From positions 3,968,001 to 4,032,000 of the forward strand of contig NZ_CP023695.1 in NCBI RefSeq assembly GCF_008704395.1: a DNA stretch of 64,000 nucleotides. Reading direction: 5' to 3'. Both the position numbers and the translations under genes were made by a program. Positions 40,653 to 51,790 of the stretch are shown here, piece by piece (the stretch's first letter is position 1; every line of letters begins with the position of its first letter). The notes below the pieces were generated by a model that was given only the letters and a program-made list of their open reading frames with translations, did not search any database and was not told the DNA's origin. Source of the stretch: Streptomyces alboniger (GTDB lineage: Bacteria; Actinomycetota; Actinomycetes; Streptomycetales; Streptomycetaceae).

Positions 40653-41549
40653 ATGGACCAGGTGCCAGGCAGCCCGCAGGAGCCGCGGGGGGCGACGGGC
40701 CTGCCCGTCTGCTACCGCCACCCGGACCGTGAGACCGGCATCACCTGCACGCGCTGCGAACGCCCCATCTGCCCCGAGTGCATGATCAGCGCCTCGGTCG
40801 GCTTCCAGTGCCCCGAGTGCGTGCGCGACGGCTCGGGGACCGGTCACGCCCCGGCGGCCAACCAGCCGCGCACGGTCGCGGGCGGCACGGTCACCGCCGA
40901 CCCGCGCCTGGTCACCAAGGTCCTCGTGGGGCTGAACCTCGCCCTGTTCCTGGTGCAGCTGGCCGTCGGCGACCGCTTCACCGACCAGTACGACCTGCTC
41001 GGGCGGGCGTTCGTCCCGGAGTTCGGATCGGTGGAGGGGGTTGCCGAGGGGCAGTGGTACCGCCTGGTCACGGCGATGTTCCTGCACGGCAGCATCATGC
41101 ACATCGCCTTCAACATGCTGAGCCTGTGGTGGATCGGCGGCCCACTGGAGGCGGCGCTTGGCCGGGCTCGCTATATCGCCCTGTACATGGGCTCGGGCCT
41201 CGCGGGCAGCGCGCTGACCTATCTGCTCGAAGAGCCGTACAGGCCGTCGCTCGGCGCGTCCGGCGCCATCTTCGGTCTCTTCGGCGCGACCGCCATCCTG
41301 ATGCGGCGGCTGAAGTACGACATGCGACCGGTGCTCGCCCTGCTGGCGATCAACCTTCTCATCACCGCTTTCTGGCCCAGCATCGCGTGGCAGGCGCACG
41401 TCGGAGGCCTCGTCGGCGGTGTCGTCATCGGCTTCGCCATGGTGCACGCGCCCCGCGAGCGGCGGAACGTCATCCAGTACGGCAGCTGTGCGCTGGTCCT
41501 CGCCGCGACCGTGATCATGGTGCTCGTCAGGACCGGACAGCTCACCTGA
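40653..41549 (+). CDS. Rhomboid intramembrane serine protease with N-terminal zinc-finger-like region
   Basis: A 298-residue protein. Residues 20-60 hold a B-box-like cluster (CYRH, CTRCERPICPECM, CPEC). Six to seven membrane helices follow. The catalytic serine is in GASGAIFG and the histidine in WQAHVGG, the Ser/His dyad of rhomboids; the HGSIMHIAFNMLSLWWIG segment is the usual helix-2 motif. It cleaves membrane proteins within the bilayer; substrate unknown. The gene precedes a DnaA-box cluster and faces crgA. Confidence 0.93.
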   Translation: MDQVPGSPQEPRGATGLPVCYRHPDRETGITCTRCERPICPECMISASVGFQCPECVRDGSGTGHAPAANQPRTVAGGTVTADPRLVTKVLVGLNLALFLVQLAVGDRFTDQYDLLGRAFVPEFGSVEGVAEGQWYRLVTAMFLHGSIMHIAFNMLSLWWIGGPLEAALGRARYIALYMGSGLAGSALTYLLEEPYRPSLGASGAIFGLFGATAILMRRLKYDMRPVLALLAINLLITAFWPSIAWQAHVGGLVGGVVIGFAMVHAPRERRNVIQYGSCALVLAATVIMVLVRTGQLT

Positions 41550-41817
41550 GCCCCTGTTGTCCACAGCGTGTGTTCGACCCTGTGCACGCGGTGGGGAACA
41601 ACCGTGCCCCTTGTCGCTGACCTGGGTTTCCCCGGGAAGGACAAGGGGCGAGCGGACTCCGCGGAACCGGTGGGTCAGTCACACCGGCGTCAACCGGCGG
41701 AGAGTTATCCACAGATCTTCAGACCTTTTCCACTCGTGTGGATAGCGCTGTGGATAACTCAGGGCAAGGCTTGTGCGCGGAGTGGAGAAGTGCCTCGCGG
41801 CAGGGGCCGCGACGGAC
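41550..41817. promoter_or_regulatory. Intergenic DnaA-box cluster between rhomboid and crgA
   Basis: A 268-bp non-coding gap with DnaA boxes TTGTCCACA (41557-41565), TTATCCACA (41705-41713), TTTTCCACT (41726-41734), and inverted TGTGGATAG (41737-41745) and TGTGGATAA (41749-41757). Four lie within 53 bp. Outside oriC this is the densest DnaA-box group in the window. Confidence 0.8.
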
Positions 41818-42075
41818 CTACTTCCACTGCGTCGAGACGCCGAATCCCGCCGCGATGAAGCCGAAGCCGACCACGATGTTCCAGTTGCCGAGCGGGTCGA
41901 TCGGCAGCTTCCCGTCCGTGACGTAGAAGACGACGATCCAGGCGAGCCCGATGAGGAACATCGCCAGCATCACCGGAGCCACCCAGCTGCGGTTGGTCAG
42001 CTTGATGGCCGTCGCCTTCTTCGCGGGCGGCGGCGTGTAATCGTCGGCCTTCTTGCGGATACGTGACTTCGGCAC
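41818..42075 (-). CDS. crgA: Cell division protein CrgA
   Basis: An 85-residue protein starting at GTG 42075 (AGGAGAG upstream). The basic N-terminus [17 protein letters not shown] is followed by two membrane helices ([20 protein letters not shown] and [15 protein letters not shown]). CrgA affects FtsZ-ring and septal synthesis timing in Streptomyces and mycobacteria. The longer frame to 42357 is out-of-family and overlaps the divergent gene. Confidence 0.96.
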   Translation of the reverse strand: MPKSRIRKKADDYTPPPAKKATAIKLTNRSWVAPVMLAMFLIGLAWIVVFYVTDGKLPIDPLGNWNIVVGFGFIAAGFGVSTQWK

Positions 42076-42217
42076 GAGGGTCTCTCCTGTCGATGCGCTG
42101 CGTGGCCGCGCAGGGAACTGTGGTGTGACGCCGGGTGGGACTCCACGGGGAGCTGAGGCCTCCCCCGGGCGTCCGTTAGCGTAGTGCTTCCGCGGCGCTG
42201 AAGGAGATAAGGGTACG

Positions 42218-42988
42218 TTGAGCAATTCTGCCGACTCCCACAAAGGTGCCGGTCGCCGCATCCGATGGCGTCCGGTTCGGGTGCTTACGGGCGCCGTTTT
42301 CGCGCTCGCGGGCCTGATTTTCTTCACCAGTTTCAACACGGCCAAGGGCACCAACATCCGTACGGACGCGTCGCTGCTGAAACTCTCCGACCTGATTCAG
42401 GAGCGCAGCCACAAGAACGGCGCGCTCGACGAGTCCAACGGCTCCCTGCGCGACGACGTCGAGTCGCTGGCCCAGCGGGACAACGGCGGCACCAAGGCGG
42501 ACCAGGCCCGGCTCAAGGCCCTGGAGGGCAACGCCGGCACCAAGGCGCTGAGCGGCAAGGCCGTCACGGTCACCCTCGCGGACGCCCCGCCCGACGCCAC
42601 GGCCAAGCTCCCCGGCTACCCCGAGCCCCAGCCGAACGACCTGGTCATCCACCAGCAGGACCTCCAGGCCGTGGTCAACGCCCTCTGGCAGGGCGGCGCC
42701 AAGGGCATCAAGGTCATGGACCAGCGCCTGATCTCCACGAGCGCCGTGCGCTGCGTCGGCAACACCCTGATCCTCCAGGGCCGCGTCTACTCCCCGCCCT
42801 ACAAGGTCACCGCCGTCGGCGACCCGGACAAGCTGAAGAACGCCCTCGCCGCGTCCCCCGAGATCCAGAACTACATGCTGTACGTCAACGCGTACGGTCT
42901 CGGCTGGAAAGTGGACGACGACGGGGCGGTGACTCTTCCCGGCTACTCGGGCACAGTGGATCTCCACTACGCGAAGCCCGTGGAGTAG
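42218..42988 (+). CDS. DUF881 membrane-anchored protein
   Basis: A 256-residue protein with a rare TTG start (42218) supported by AAGGAG and 13 nt. One N-terminal helix ([18 protein letters not shown]) is followed by an extracytoplasmic part with a coiled-coil-like stretch (to about residue 105) and the DUF881 core ([28 protein letters not shown]). DUF881 proteins are linked to division genes in Gram-positive bacteria; role unproven. First gene of the rightward sortase string. Confidence 0.92.
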   Translation: MSNSADSHKGAGRRIRWRPVRVLTGAVFALAGLIFFTSFNTAKGTNIRTDASLLKLSDLIQERSHKNGALDESNGSLRDDVESLAQRDNGGTKADQARLKALEGNAGTKALSGKAVTVTLADAPPDATAKLPGYPEPQPNDLVIHQQDLQAVVNALWQGGAKGIKVMDQRLISTSAVRCVGNTLILQGRVYSPPYKVTAVGDPDKLKNALAASPEIQNYMLYVNAYGLGWKVDDDGAVTLPGYSGTVDLHYAKPVE

Positions 42989-43006
42989 CGGCCCCTGGGG
43001 GAGCTT

Positions 43007-43702
43007 GTGTCCGTGCGCGTGATGGTCAGGACGTTCAGCGAACTGTGCATCACCGTCGGCGCGTTGATCGTGCTCTTCGTCGTGTACGTCCTGTTCTGGA
43101 CCGGCGTGAAGGCCGACAGCGCCATGGACACCCAGATCGACGAGCTTCAGGACCGATGGGCGCGGGCCCCGCTCTCCGAGAGGACCGGAAACGACCCCCT
43201 CGACGCCTCCCCGAAGAAGCCCGCCCCCTACGAAGACGGCGAGCCCTTCGCCGTGATGTACATCCCGCGGTTCGGTTTCACGTGGAACAAGCCCGTGCTC
43301 CAGGGCACCGGCACCGACGTACTGAAGAAGGGCCTCGGGCACTACGCGTCCACCGCCCAGCTGGGGCAGAAGGGCAACTTCTCCGTGGCCGGACACCGCC
43401 GCACCTACGGCGACCCCTTCAAGGACTTCCCGAAGCTGCGCCCGAACGACGCCGTCGTGTTGACCGACGGCGCCACCTGGTTCACGTACCGCGTGGACGG
43501 GGAGCCGTACAGGACCCTCCCCGGCGACATCGGCGTCATCGACGCCGTCCCGCGCAAATCCGGCTTCGACGGCCCGGGCCGCTACCTCACCCTCACGACC
43601 TGTGAACCGGAGTGGGGCCACAGCCACCGGCTGATCGTCTGGGCGCGTTTGGATGCCACCCAGCCCGTGGAGGCCGGGAAACCGGAGGCACTGCGCCGTT
43701 AG
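43007..43702 (+). CDS. Class E sortase (first of three)
   Basis: A 231-residue protein with an N-terminal membrane anchor (VGALIVLFVVYVLFW). The sortase barrel has the catalytic histidine in FSVAGHRRTYGDPF, the cysteine in LTLTTCEPEW and the arginine in HRLIVWAR. Class E sortases recognise LAxTG-type signals. GTG 43007 follows GGGGGAG. An internal stretch at 43275-43288 differs from parS by one base. Less like the two downstream sortases than they are like each other. Confidence 0.93.
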   Translation: MSVRVMVRTFSELCITVGALIVLFVVYVLFWTGVKADSAMDTQIDELQDRWARAPLSERTGNDPLDASPKKPAPYEDGEPFAVMYIPRFGFTWNKPVLQGTGTDVLKKGLGHYASTAQLGQKGNFSVAGHRRTYGDPFKDFPKLRPNDAVVLTDGATWFTYRVDGEPYRTLPGDIGVIDAVPRKSGFDGPGRYLTLTTCEPEWGHSHRLIVWARLDATQPVEAGKPEALRR

Positions 43703-43756
43703 TCTGGTGCCGTACGGCGAGGGAGGACTGTTGCCGTACGCGACGGAAGGGACGGC

Positions 43757-43918
43757 ATGTACGGCTGGATCTGGCGGCATCTGCCGGGAAACGCATGGTC
43801 AAGGGCGCTGATTTCGCTGGTGCTCGTCTTCGCGGTGGTCTATGTGCTGTTCCAGTACGTCTTCCCCTGGGCCGAACCGCTGCTGCCCTTCAACGACGTC
43901 ACCGTGGACGGCCAGTGA
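43757..43918 (+). CDS. 53-residue membrane protein
   Basis: ATG 43757 after GGAAGGGAC encodes MYGWIWRHLPGNAWSRALIS, a hydrophobic helix (LVLVFAVVYVLFQYVF), then an acidic tail ending TVDGQ. The stop overlaps the GTG of the next gene, so it is translationally coupled. Position between sortase and amidotransferase genes appears conserved in streptomycetes. Function unknown. Confidence 0.85.
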   Translation: MYGWIWRHLPGNAWSRALISLVLVFAVVYVLFQYVFPWAEPLLPFNDVTVDGQ

Positions 43919-44580
43919 GCGCCGCCGGCGGCACGGGCCGCAGCCGCAGTCGGATCCTCGTCGTCGACAACTACGACAGCTTCGTCTTCAACCTCGTCCA
44001 GTACCTGTACCAGCTGGGCGCCGAGTGCGAGGTCCTGCGCAACGACGAGGTCGAGCTGCGGCACGCGCAGGACGGCTTCGACGGCGTCCTGCTCTCGCCG
44101 GGTCCCGGCGCCCCTGAGCAGGCGGGCGTCTGCGTCGAGATGGTCCGGCACTGCGCGACCACCGGTGTGCCCGTCTTCGGCGTCTGCCTCGGCATGCAGT
44201 CGATGGCGGTGGCGTACGGCGGCGTGGTGGACCGCGCCCCGGAGCTGCTGCACGGCAAGACCTCGCTCGTACGCCATGAGGGCAAGGGCGTCTTCGCGGG
44301 GCTGCCGTCGCCGTTCACCGCGACCCGCTACCACTCGCTGGCCGCCGAGCCGACCACGGTCCCGGCCGAGCTGGAGGTCACCGCGCGCACGGAGGACGGC
44401 ATCATCATGGGCCTGCGACACCGTGAACTGCCGGTCGAGGGCGTGCAGTTCCACCCGGAGTCCGTGCTGACCGAGCACGGCCACCTCATGCTCGCCAACT
44501 GGCTGGTGGAGTGCGGCGACACCGGGGCCGTCGCCCGATCGAGTGGGCTGGCCCCGGTGGTGGGCCGGGCCACGGCGTGA
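43915..44580 (+). CDS. pabA: Class I glutamine amidotransferase, aminodeoxychorismate/anthranilate synthase component II
   Basis: A 221-residue protein. ILVVDNYDSFVFNLVQYL at residues 14-31, LSPGPGAPEQAG, the nucleophile cysteine in GVCLGMQSMA, and the His-Glu pair in QFHPESVLTEHG are all present. It supplies ammonia to chorismate for p-aminobenzoate (folate) or anthranilate (Trp); the partner synthase is not in the window, so PabA and TrpG cannot be separated. GTG 43915 overlaps the previous stop and its own stop overlaps the next GTG. The metabolic gene embedded among sortases is a curious but tight arrangement. Confidence 0.93.
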   Translation: MSAAGGTGRSRSRILVVDNYDSFVFNLVQYLYQLGAECEVLRNDEVELRHAQDGFDGVLLSPGPGAPEQAGVCVEMVRHCATTGVPVFGVCLGMQSMAVAYGGVVDRAPELLHGKTSLVRHEGKGVFAGLPSPFTATRYHSLAAEPTTVPAELEVTARTEDGIIMGLRHRELPVEGVQFHPESVLTEHGHLMLANWLVECGDTGAVARSSGLAPVVGRATA

Positions 44581-45818
44581 CGGCCTTGCGCCCCGAGCAC
44601 GACTCCTCCGGAGCCCCGTACGACGCCAATGGCGCGCACGGCGGCGGGTTCGCCCACGGGGACGCGGGGGCGCTGGAGGAAGCGGTCGATCACCTGGCCG
44701 ATCCGCTGACCGATCCGCTGCCGGGGCAGCATCCGTCACCGTGGTTCCGCAGCGCGTCGGTGGAGCCGCGGCAGCAGAGCCCCGACCAGCAGCGGAGCCC
44801 CGTACAGCGACAACCGCGGCCTCAGCAGCAGCCGCAGAGCCCCGTACAACAGCAGCCCGAGCCGCAGCCGCAAAGCACCCCTAAACCCACGTACGAGCAG
44901 CTCTACGGCGCCTACGCCCCCGAGCCGATAGCCGACGACGAGACGGTGGGTCTGCGCACCGCCGACACGCGCCGTGCGGCGGAGCCGGGCGCGGGGCTCA
45001 AGGCCGGACCCGCCGACGGCCTCGGCGAGGGCAGGGCGGCCCGCCGCAAGGCCGCCAAGAAGGGCGGCGCGCGGCCCTCACCGCCTCGGCCCGCCGGGGC
45101 CCCGCTCTCCCGCCTGGAGGCCCGCCGCGCGGAGCGTGCCCGCAGGCCCTCGCCCGGCGCGGTCATCAGCCGGGGGCTCGGCGAGGTCTTCATCACCGTG
45201 GGCGTGCTGATGCTGCTCTTCGTGACGTACCAGCTGTGGTGGACGAACATCCGGGCCCAGCAGCAGGCGGACGGCGCCGCCCATGACCTCCAGGAGGACT
45301 GGGCGAGCGGCAAGGGCAAGCCGGGCACGTTCGAACCGGGGCAGGGCTTCGCGCTCCTGCACATCCCCAAGCTGGACGTCGTCGTGCCGGTCGCCGAGGG
45401 CATCGACAAGCAGAAGGTCCTCGACCGCGGCATGGTCGGCCACTACAACGAAGGCGCCACGAAGACCGCGATGCCGGACGCCAGGACGGGCAACTTCGCG
45501 GTGGCGGGCCACCGCAACACCCACGGCGAACCGTTCCGCTACATCAACCGCCTGGAGCCGGGCGACCCCATCGTCGTGGAGACGCAGGACAAGTACTTCG
45601 TCTACAAGATGGCGAACATCCTGCCGCAGACGGACCCCGGCAACACGAGCGTGATCGGCCCGGTCCCGCCGGGCAGCGGCTTCACGAAACCCGGCCGCTA
45701 CATCACACTGACCACTTGCACCCCGGAGTTCACGAGCAAGTATCGAATGATCGTCTGGGGCAAGATGGCCGAGGAACGGCCGCGCAGCAAGGGCAAGCCG
45801 AGCGCGCTCGTCAACTAG
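44577..45818 (+). CDS. srtE1: Class E sortase with long N-terminal extension
   Basis: A 413-residue protein. The first 200 residues are disordered and Gln/Pro/Ala-rich with a QRSPVQRQPRPQQQPQSPVQ-type tract, then basic just before the helix VFITVGVLMLLFVTYQLWW. The catalytic histidine is in FAVAGHRNTHGEPF, the cysteine in TLTTCTPEF and the arginine in KYRMIVWG. GTG 44577 overlaps the amidotransferase stop. By synteny it corresponds to S. coelicolor SrtE1, which anchors long chaplins for aerial growth. Confidence 0.93.
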   Translation: MTALRPEHDSSGAPYDANGAHGGGFAHGDAGALEEAVDHLADPLTDPLPGQHPSPWFRSASVEPRQQSPDQQRSPVQRQPRPQQQPQSPVQQQPEPQPQSTPKPTYEQLYGAYAPEPIADDETVGLRTADTRRAAEPGAGLKAGPADGLGEGRAARRKAAKKGGARPSPPRPAGAPLSRLEARRAERARRPSPGAVISRGLGEVFITVGVLMLLFVTYQLWWTNIRAQQQADGAAHDLQEDWASGKGKPGTFEPGQGFALLHIPKLDVVVPVAEGIDKQKVLDRGMVGHYNEGATKTAMPDARTGNFAVAGHRNTHGEPFRYINRLEPGDPIVVETQDKYFVYKMANILPQTDPGNTSVIGPVPPGSGFTKPGRYITLTTCTPEFTSKYRMIVWGKMAEERPRSKGKPSALVN

Positions 45819-45842
45819 AAGTGTGAGAACGGGGCAGAACCA

Positions 45843-46580
45843 GTGGCAGCCACGACCGAAGACGACGAGAAGCAGGCCGAGGCGCCCGCTCCGGCGCCCG
45901 CCCCACGACGCCGGGGCCGCGGCCCCCTCGCCCTGGCGGTCAGCGTCTTCGGCGAACTCCTGATCACCGCGGGGCTCGTGCTCGGCCTCTTCGTCGTCTA
46001 CTCCCTGTGGTGGACGAACGTCGTAGCCGACCGCGAGGCGCACAAGCAGAGCGACAAGGTGCGCGACCGCTGGGCGGGCGGCCCGGGCAGCGTCGACACC
46101 AGGGGCGGCATCGGCTTCCTCCACGTACCCGCGATGGGCAACGGCGAGATCCTGGTCAAGCCGGGTACCGACAGCAAGCTCCTGAACGACGGCGTCGCCG
46201 GCTACTACAAGAAGCCGATCAAGTCGGCCATGCCCGAGGACAAGGAGGGCAACTTCGCGCTGGCCGCGCACCGCGACGGGCACGGCGCGAGGTTCCACAA
46301 GATCGACAAGATCGAGAAGGGCGACGCGATCGTCTACGAGTCGCGCGACAAGTGGTACGTGTACAAGGTGTACGCGACGCTGCCCTCGACCTCGAAGTAC
46401 AACGTGAAGGTCCTCGACCCGATCCCCAAGGAGTCGGGCGCGAAGAAGCCGGGCCGCTACATCACGCTGACGACCTGCACGCCGGTCTTCACCTCCAACT
46501 ACCGCTACGTCGTGTGGGGCGAGCTGGAGCGGATCGAGAAGGTCGACAACAAGCGGACGCCTCCGCCGGAACTGAAGTGA
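45843..46580 (+). CDS. srtE2: Class E sortase
   Basis: A 245-residue protein from GTG 45843, with an N-terminal helix (VFGELLITAGLVLGLFVVYSLWW). The catalytic histidine is in FALAAHRDGHGARF, the cysteine in TLTTCTPVF and the arginine in NYRYVVWGE. By position it matches S. coelicolor SrtE2, partly redundant with SrtE1. It lacks the long disordered extension of the upstream copy. A 21-bp terminator separates it from the convergent kinase gene. Confidence 0.93.
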   Translation: MAATTEDDEKQAEAPAPAPAPRRRGRGPLALAVSVFGELLITAGLVLGLFVVYSLWWTNVVADREAHKQSDKVRDRWAGGPGSVDTRGGIGFLHVPAMGNGEILVKPGTDSKLLNDGVAGYYKKPIKSAMPEDKEGNFALAAHRDGHGARFHKIDKIEKGDAIVYESRDKWYVYKVYATLPSTSKYNVKVLDPIPKESGAKKPGRYITLTTCTPVFTSNYRYVVWGELERIEKVDNKRTPPPELK

Positions 46581-46631
46581 CTCCCCGGCCGATTCGCTGA
46601 ACGACGCTGTCGCTGAACGACGCCGTCGTTG

Positions 46632-46678
46632 AACGGCAGAGCCCCGGTACCGCTCAGCGGTACCGGGGCTCTGCCGTT
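46632..46678. terminator. Bidirectional terminator between srtE2 and pknB
   Basis: A perfect 21-bp stem, 46632-46652 with 46658-46678, loop CTCAG. The preceding bases hold three near-repeats of CTGAACGACG-type sequence (46597-46637). Confidence 0.9.
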
Positions 46679-46686
46679 GGTGCGGG

Positions 46687-48729
<2,043 letters not shown>

Positions 48730-48897
48730 AGCTAATCCAGCCCTCTCCGTCGGTCCCGACCGCACCTTTGTGTGGTCCGGCGGTGTGCTGTCCGGGCATA
48801 CCGTACCCGGCTCGACTTGCGTGACCCGGACGCGACCGTCAGCCGATACCGGACCGGTACCGCAACGTGCACCGATGTGGAGTGGCCGTGACGGGCG

Positions 48898-50361
48898 TCA
48901 CTTCTTGCTCTTGATGACCGCTTCCATCACGGACTTGGCGATGGGGGCGGCGAGCCCGCCACCGGAGATGTCACCACGGTCGGCGTCGCTGTCCTCGACG
49001 ACCACGGCGACGGCGACCGGCGACCCGGAGTCCGTCTTGGCGTACGAGATGAACCAGGCGTACGGGTTCTTGCTGTTCGCGACGCCGTGCTGGGCCGTAC
49101 CCGTCTTGCCGCCGACGGTGACGCCGGGGATCTGGGCGTTGGTTCCTGTGCCCTTCTCGACGACCGTCTCCATCATCTGCTGGAGCTTCTGGGCGTTCTC
49201 CTTCGACAGCGGCTCGCTCATCTCCTTGGGCGAGTGCTTCTCGATGACGTCCAGGTTCCGCGCCTGGAGTTCACTGACCATGTACGGCTCCATGAGGGTG
49301 CCGTCGTTCGCGATCGCGGAGGCGACCATGGCCATCTGGAGCGGCGTCGCGGCGGTCTCGAACTGGCCGATGGAGGACAGCGCGGTCTGCGGCTTGTCCA
49401 TGTCCTCCGGGAAGTGCGAGGCGTTGGAGCGGACGGGCACGAACTGCTGTTCGTTGAACCCGAACTTCTTCGCCGTCTCCAGCATCTTGTCCTTGCCGAG
49501 ATCGGAGCCGATCTTGCCGAAGACGGTGTTGCAGGAGACCTGAAGCGCTACCCGCAGCGAGGCGTTCTTGCAGGGCAGGTCACCCTCGTTCTTCAGCGGG
49601 GTCGTGGTGTTCGGCATGGTCCACGGCAGCGGCGAATCCGTCTTCTCGTCGATGCCGTCGTACAGGCCGTGCTCAAGGGCGGCCGCCGCCGTGACCACCT
49701 TGAAGGTGGAGCCGGGCGGATAGGTCTCGCGCAGGGCGCGGTTGACCAGCGGCTTGTCCTTGTCCTTGTCGAGTTCGAGGAACTTCTCGGCCTCTTCGTT
49801 GGTGTTGCCCGCGAAGTCGCCGGGGTCGTACGAAGGGGTGGAGGCCAGCGCCAGGATCGCGCCCGTGGACGGGTCGATCGCGGCGACGGCGCCCTTGCCC
49901 TTGCTCTTCAGGCCGTCGTACGCGGCCTTCTGCGCGGCGGAGTCGAGGGTCGTGACGACATTGCCGCCCTCCTTCTTCTCGCCGGTCAGCATGTCGAGGG
50001 TGCGGCGGAAGAAGAGCCGGTCGTCGTTGCCGGTGAGGATGCCGTCGTCGATGCTCTCCAGCTGGGTGGCACCGATGCGCTGCGAGGAGTAGCCGGTGAT
50101 GGGCGCCCACATGGGCCCGTTCTTCCAGGTGCGCTTGTACTTCAGGTCGCTGCCCGGGGTGGCCTTCGAGCCGGTGATGGGCTTGCCGTCGACGATGATG
50201 TCGCCACGCGGCTGGGAGTAGCGCTCGATGGTGACGCGGCGGTTCTTCTCGTGCTTGGCGAGGGTGTCCGCCTGGACGTACTGGAGCCAGTTGTCCCGGG
50301 CGAGCAGGGCGAGGACGAGCAGCCCGCAGAAGATCGCGATCCGGCGCAGGGGCTTGTTCAC
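48898..50361 (-). CDS. pbpA: Penicillin-binding transpeptidase PbpA
   Basis: A 487-residue class B PBP with an N-terminal membrane anchor (IAIFCGLLVLALLARDNWL). The transpeptidase motifs are STFK (nucleophile serine, YPPGSTFKV), SCN and KTG (VGGKTGTAQHG). It crosslinks peptidoglycan with its SEDS partner. GTG 50361 overlaps the stop of that gene by 4 bp. Confidence 0.96.
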   Translation of the reverse strand: MNKPLRRIAIFCGLLVLALLARDNWLQYVQADTLAKHEKNRRVTIERYSQPRGDIIVDGKPITGSKATPGSDLKYKRTWKNGPMWAPITGYSSQRIGATQLESIDDGILTGNDDRLFFRRTLDMLTGEKKEGGNVVTTLDSAAQKAAYDGLKSKGKGAVAAIDPSTGAILALASTPSYDPGDFAGNTNEEAEKFLELDKDKDKPLVNRALRETYPPGSTFKVVTAAAALEHGLYDGIDEKTDSPLPWTMPNTTTPLKNEGDLPCKNASLRVALQVSCNTVFGKIGSDLGKDKMLETAKKFGFNEQQFVPVRSNASHFPEDMDKPQTALSSIGQFETAATPLQMAMVASAIANDGTLMEPYMVSELQARNLDVIEKHSPKEMSEPLSKENAQKLQQMMETVVEKGTGTNAQIPGVTVGGKTGTAQHGVANSKNPYAWFISYAKTDSGSPVAVAVVVEDSDADRGDISGGGLAAPIAKSVMEAVIKSKK

Positions 50362-51764
50362 GGTCGGACCACCTGGGTCATTTCGGCGTCGGGGTTCGGG
50401 GCGGGGGTCGGGGCGGGGCGGCGCGCGGTGTCGCTGATCCGGAGCAGGATGCCGATGAGGGCCCAGTTGGCGATGACGGACGAACCGCCGTACGCCAGGA
50501 AGGGCATGGTCATACCGGTCAGCGGGATCAGGCCCATGACGCCGCCGGCGACGACGAAGACCTGGATGGCGAAGGCCCCGGAGAGACCGATCGCCAGGAG
50601 CTTGCCGAACGGGTCACGGGCGGCGAGGGCCGTCCGGACGCCGCGCTCCACGATCAGGCCGTAGATGAGCAGGATCGCCATCACGCCGGCCAGACCCATC
50701 TCCTCGCCGAAGGTGGCGAGGATGAAGTCGGAGTTGGCGGCGAAGCCGATGAGGTCGGAGTGGCCCTGGCCGAGCCCGGTGCCGAGGACCCCGCCGGAGC
50801 CGAAGGCCATCAGGGACTGGGCGATCTGGTCACTGTTGTTCAGGATCACCGTGTCCGAGAACGGGTTCAGCCAGGCGTCCACACGCTGTTGTACGTGGGG
50901 CTCGAAAGAGGCCACGCTGACCGCGCCTACGGCGGACATCAGCAGACCGAACACGATCCAGCTGGTGCGCTCCGTGGCGACGTACAGCATGACGACGAAC
51001 ATGCCGAAGAACAGCAGCGACGTACCGAGGTCGGTCTCGAAGACCAGGATCAGGATCGACATCGCCCAGACGACGATGATCGGGCCGAGGTCGCGGCCGC
51101 GCGGCAGGTACAGCCCCATGAAGCGGCGGCTGGCCAGGGCGAGAGCGTCGCGCTTCACCATCAGATAGCCGGCGAAGAAGATCGCGATGACGATCTTCGC
51201 GAACTCACCGGGCTGGATGGAGAACCCGCCGACCCGGATCCAGATCTTGGCACCGAAGACATCCATGCCGAGGCCCGGCACGAGCGGCAGCAGCAGCAGG
51301 ACGAGGGCGCCGACCATGGAGATGTACGTGTAGCGCTGTAGGACGCGGTGGTCCTTGAGCAGGAGCAGTACGCCGACGAAGAGCGCGACGCCGATCGCGG
51401 AGTACATCAGCTGGTTCGGCGCGGCCTCGACGAAGTTCTTGCGCTGCTGGAGCTTCTCCGACTGGTCGAGCCGCCAGATGATCACCAGCCCGAGGCCGTT
51501 GAGCAGCGTCGCCAGCGGCAACAGCAGCGGATCCGCATACGCGGCGAACTTGCGTACGACGATGTGGCCGACGCCCGCGAGCAGGCCGAGGCCCATGCCG
51601 TAGCCGAGCATGCCGGTGGGCACCTTGCCCGTGAGCGCGAGGCCCACGTTCATGTAGGCGAACAGCGGGATGACGACCGCGAACGCGAGCAGCGCGAGCT
51701 CGGTGTTGCGCCGGCTCGGCGCACCGATCGCGCCGATCGTCGACGTGTGTGTAGTACTGCTCAT
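50358..51764 (-). CDS. SEDS peptidoglycan glycosyltransferase (FtsW/RodA family)
   Basis: A 468-residue polytopic protein of about 12 helices. It has the SEDS segments WIRVGGFSIQPGEFAKI, a conserved aspartate in FETDLGTSLL, and the C-terminal PLTGMTMPFLAYGGSS. It polymerises lipid II together with the adjacent class B PBP. RodA and FtsW cannot be told apart by these motifs; the operon is usually labelled rodA in mycobacteria and ftsW-like in Streptomyces. A Pro-rich tail ends the protein. Confidence 0.95.
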   Translation of the reverse strand: MSSTTHTSTIGAIGAPSRRNTELALLAFAVVIPLFAYMNVGLALTGKVPTGMLGYGMGLGLLAGVGHIVVRKFAAYADPLLLPLATLLNGLGLVIIWRLDQSEKLQQRKNFVEAAPNQLMYSAIGVALFVGVLLLLKDHRVLQRYTYISMVGALVLLLLPLVPGLGMDVFGAKIWIRVGGFSIQPGEFAKIVIAIFFAGYLMVKRDALALASRRFMGLYLPRGRDLGPIIVVWAMSILILVFETDLGTSLLFFGMFVVMLYVATERTSWIVFGLLMSAVGAVSVASFEPHVQQRVDAWLNPFSDTVILNNSDQIAQSLMAFGSGGVLGTGLGQGHSDLIGFAANSDFILATFGEEMGLAGVMAILLIYGLIVERGVRTALAARDPFGKLLAIGLSGAFAIQVFVVAGGVMGLIPLTGMTMPFLAYGGSSVIANWALIGILLRISDTARRPAPTPAPNPDAEMTQVVRP

Positions 51765-51790
51765 GGCGTGCAGAGGCCCCCAACGGCTGC

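Noticed and set aside
42076..42357. Longer frame for crgA
   Set aside because: It overlaps the divergent DUF881 gene start and its ribosome-binding site; CrgA proteins are about 85 residues.
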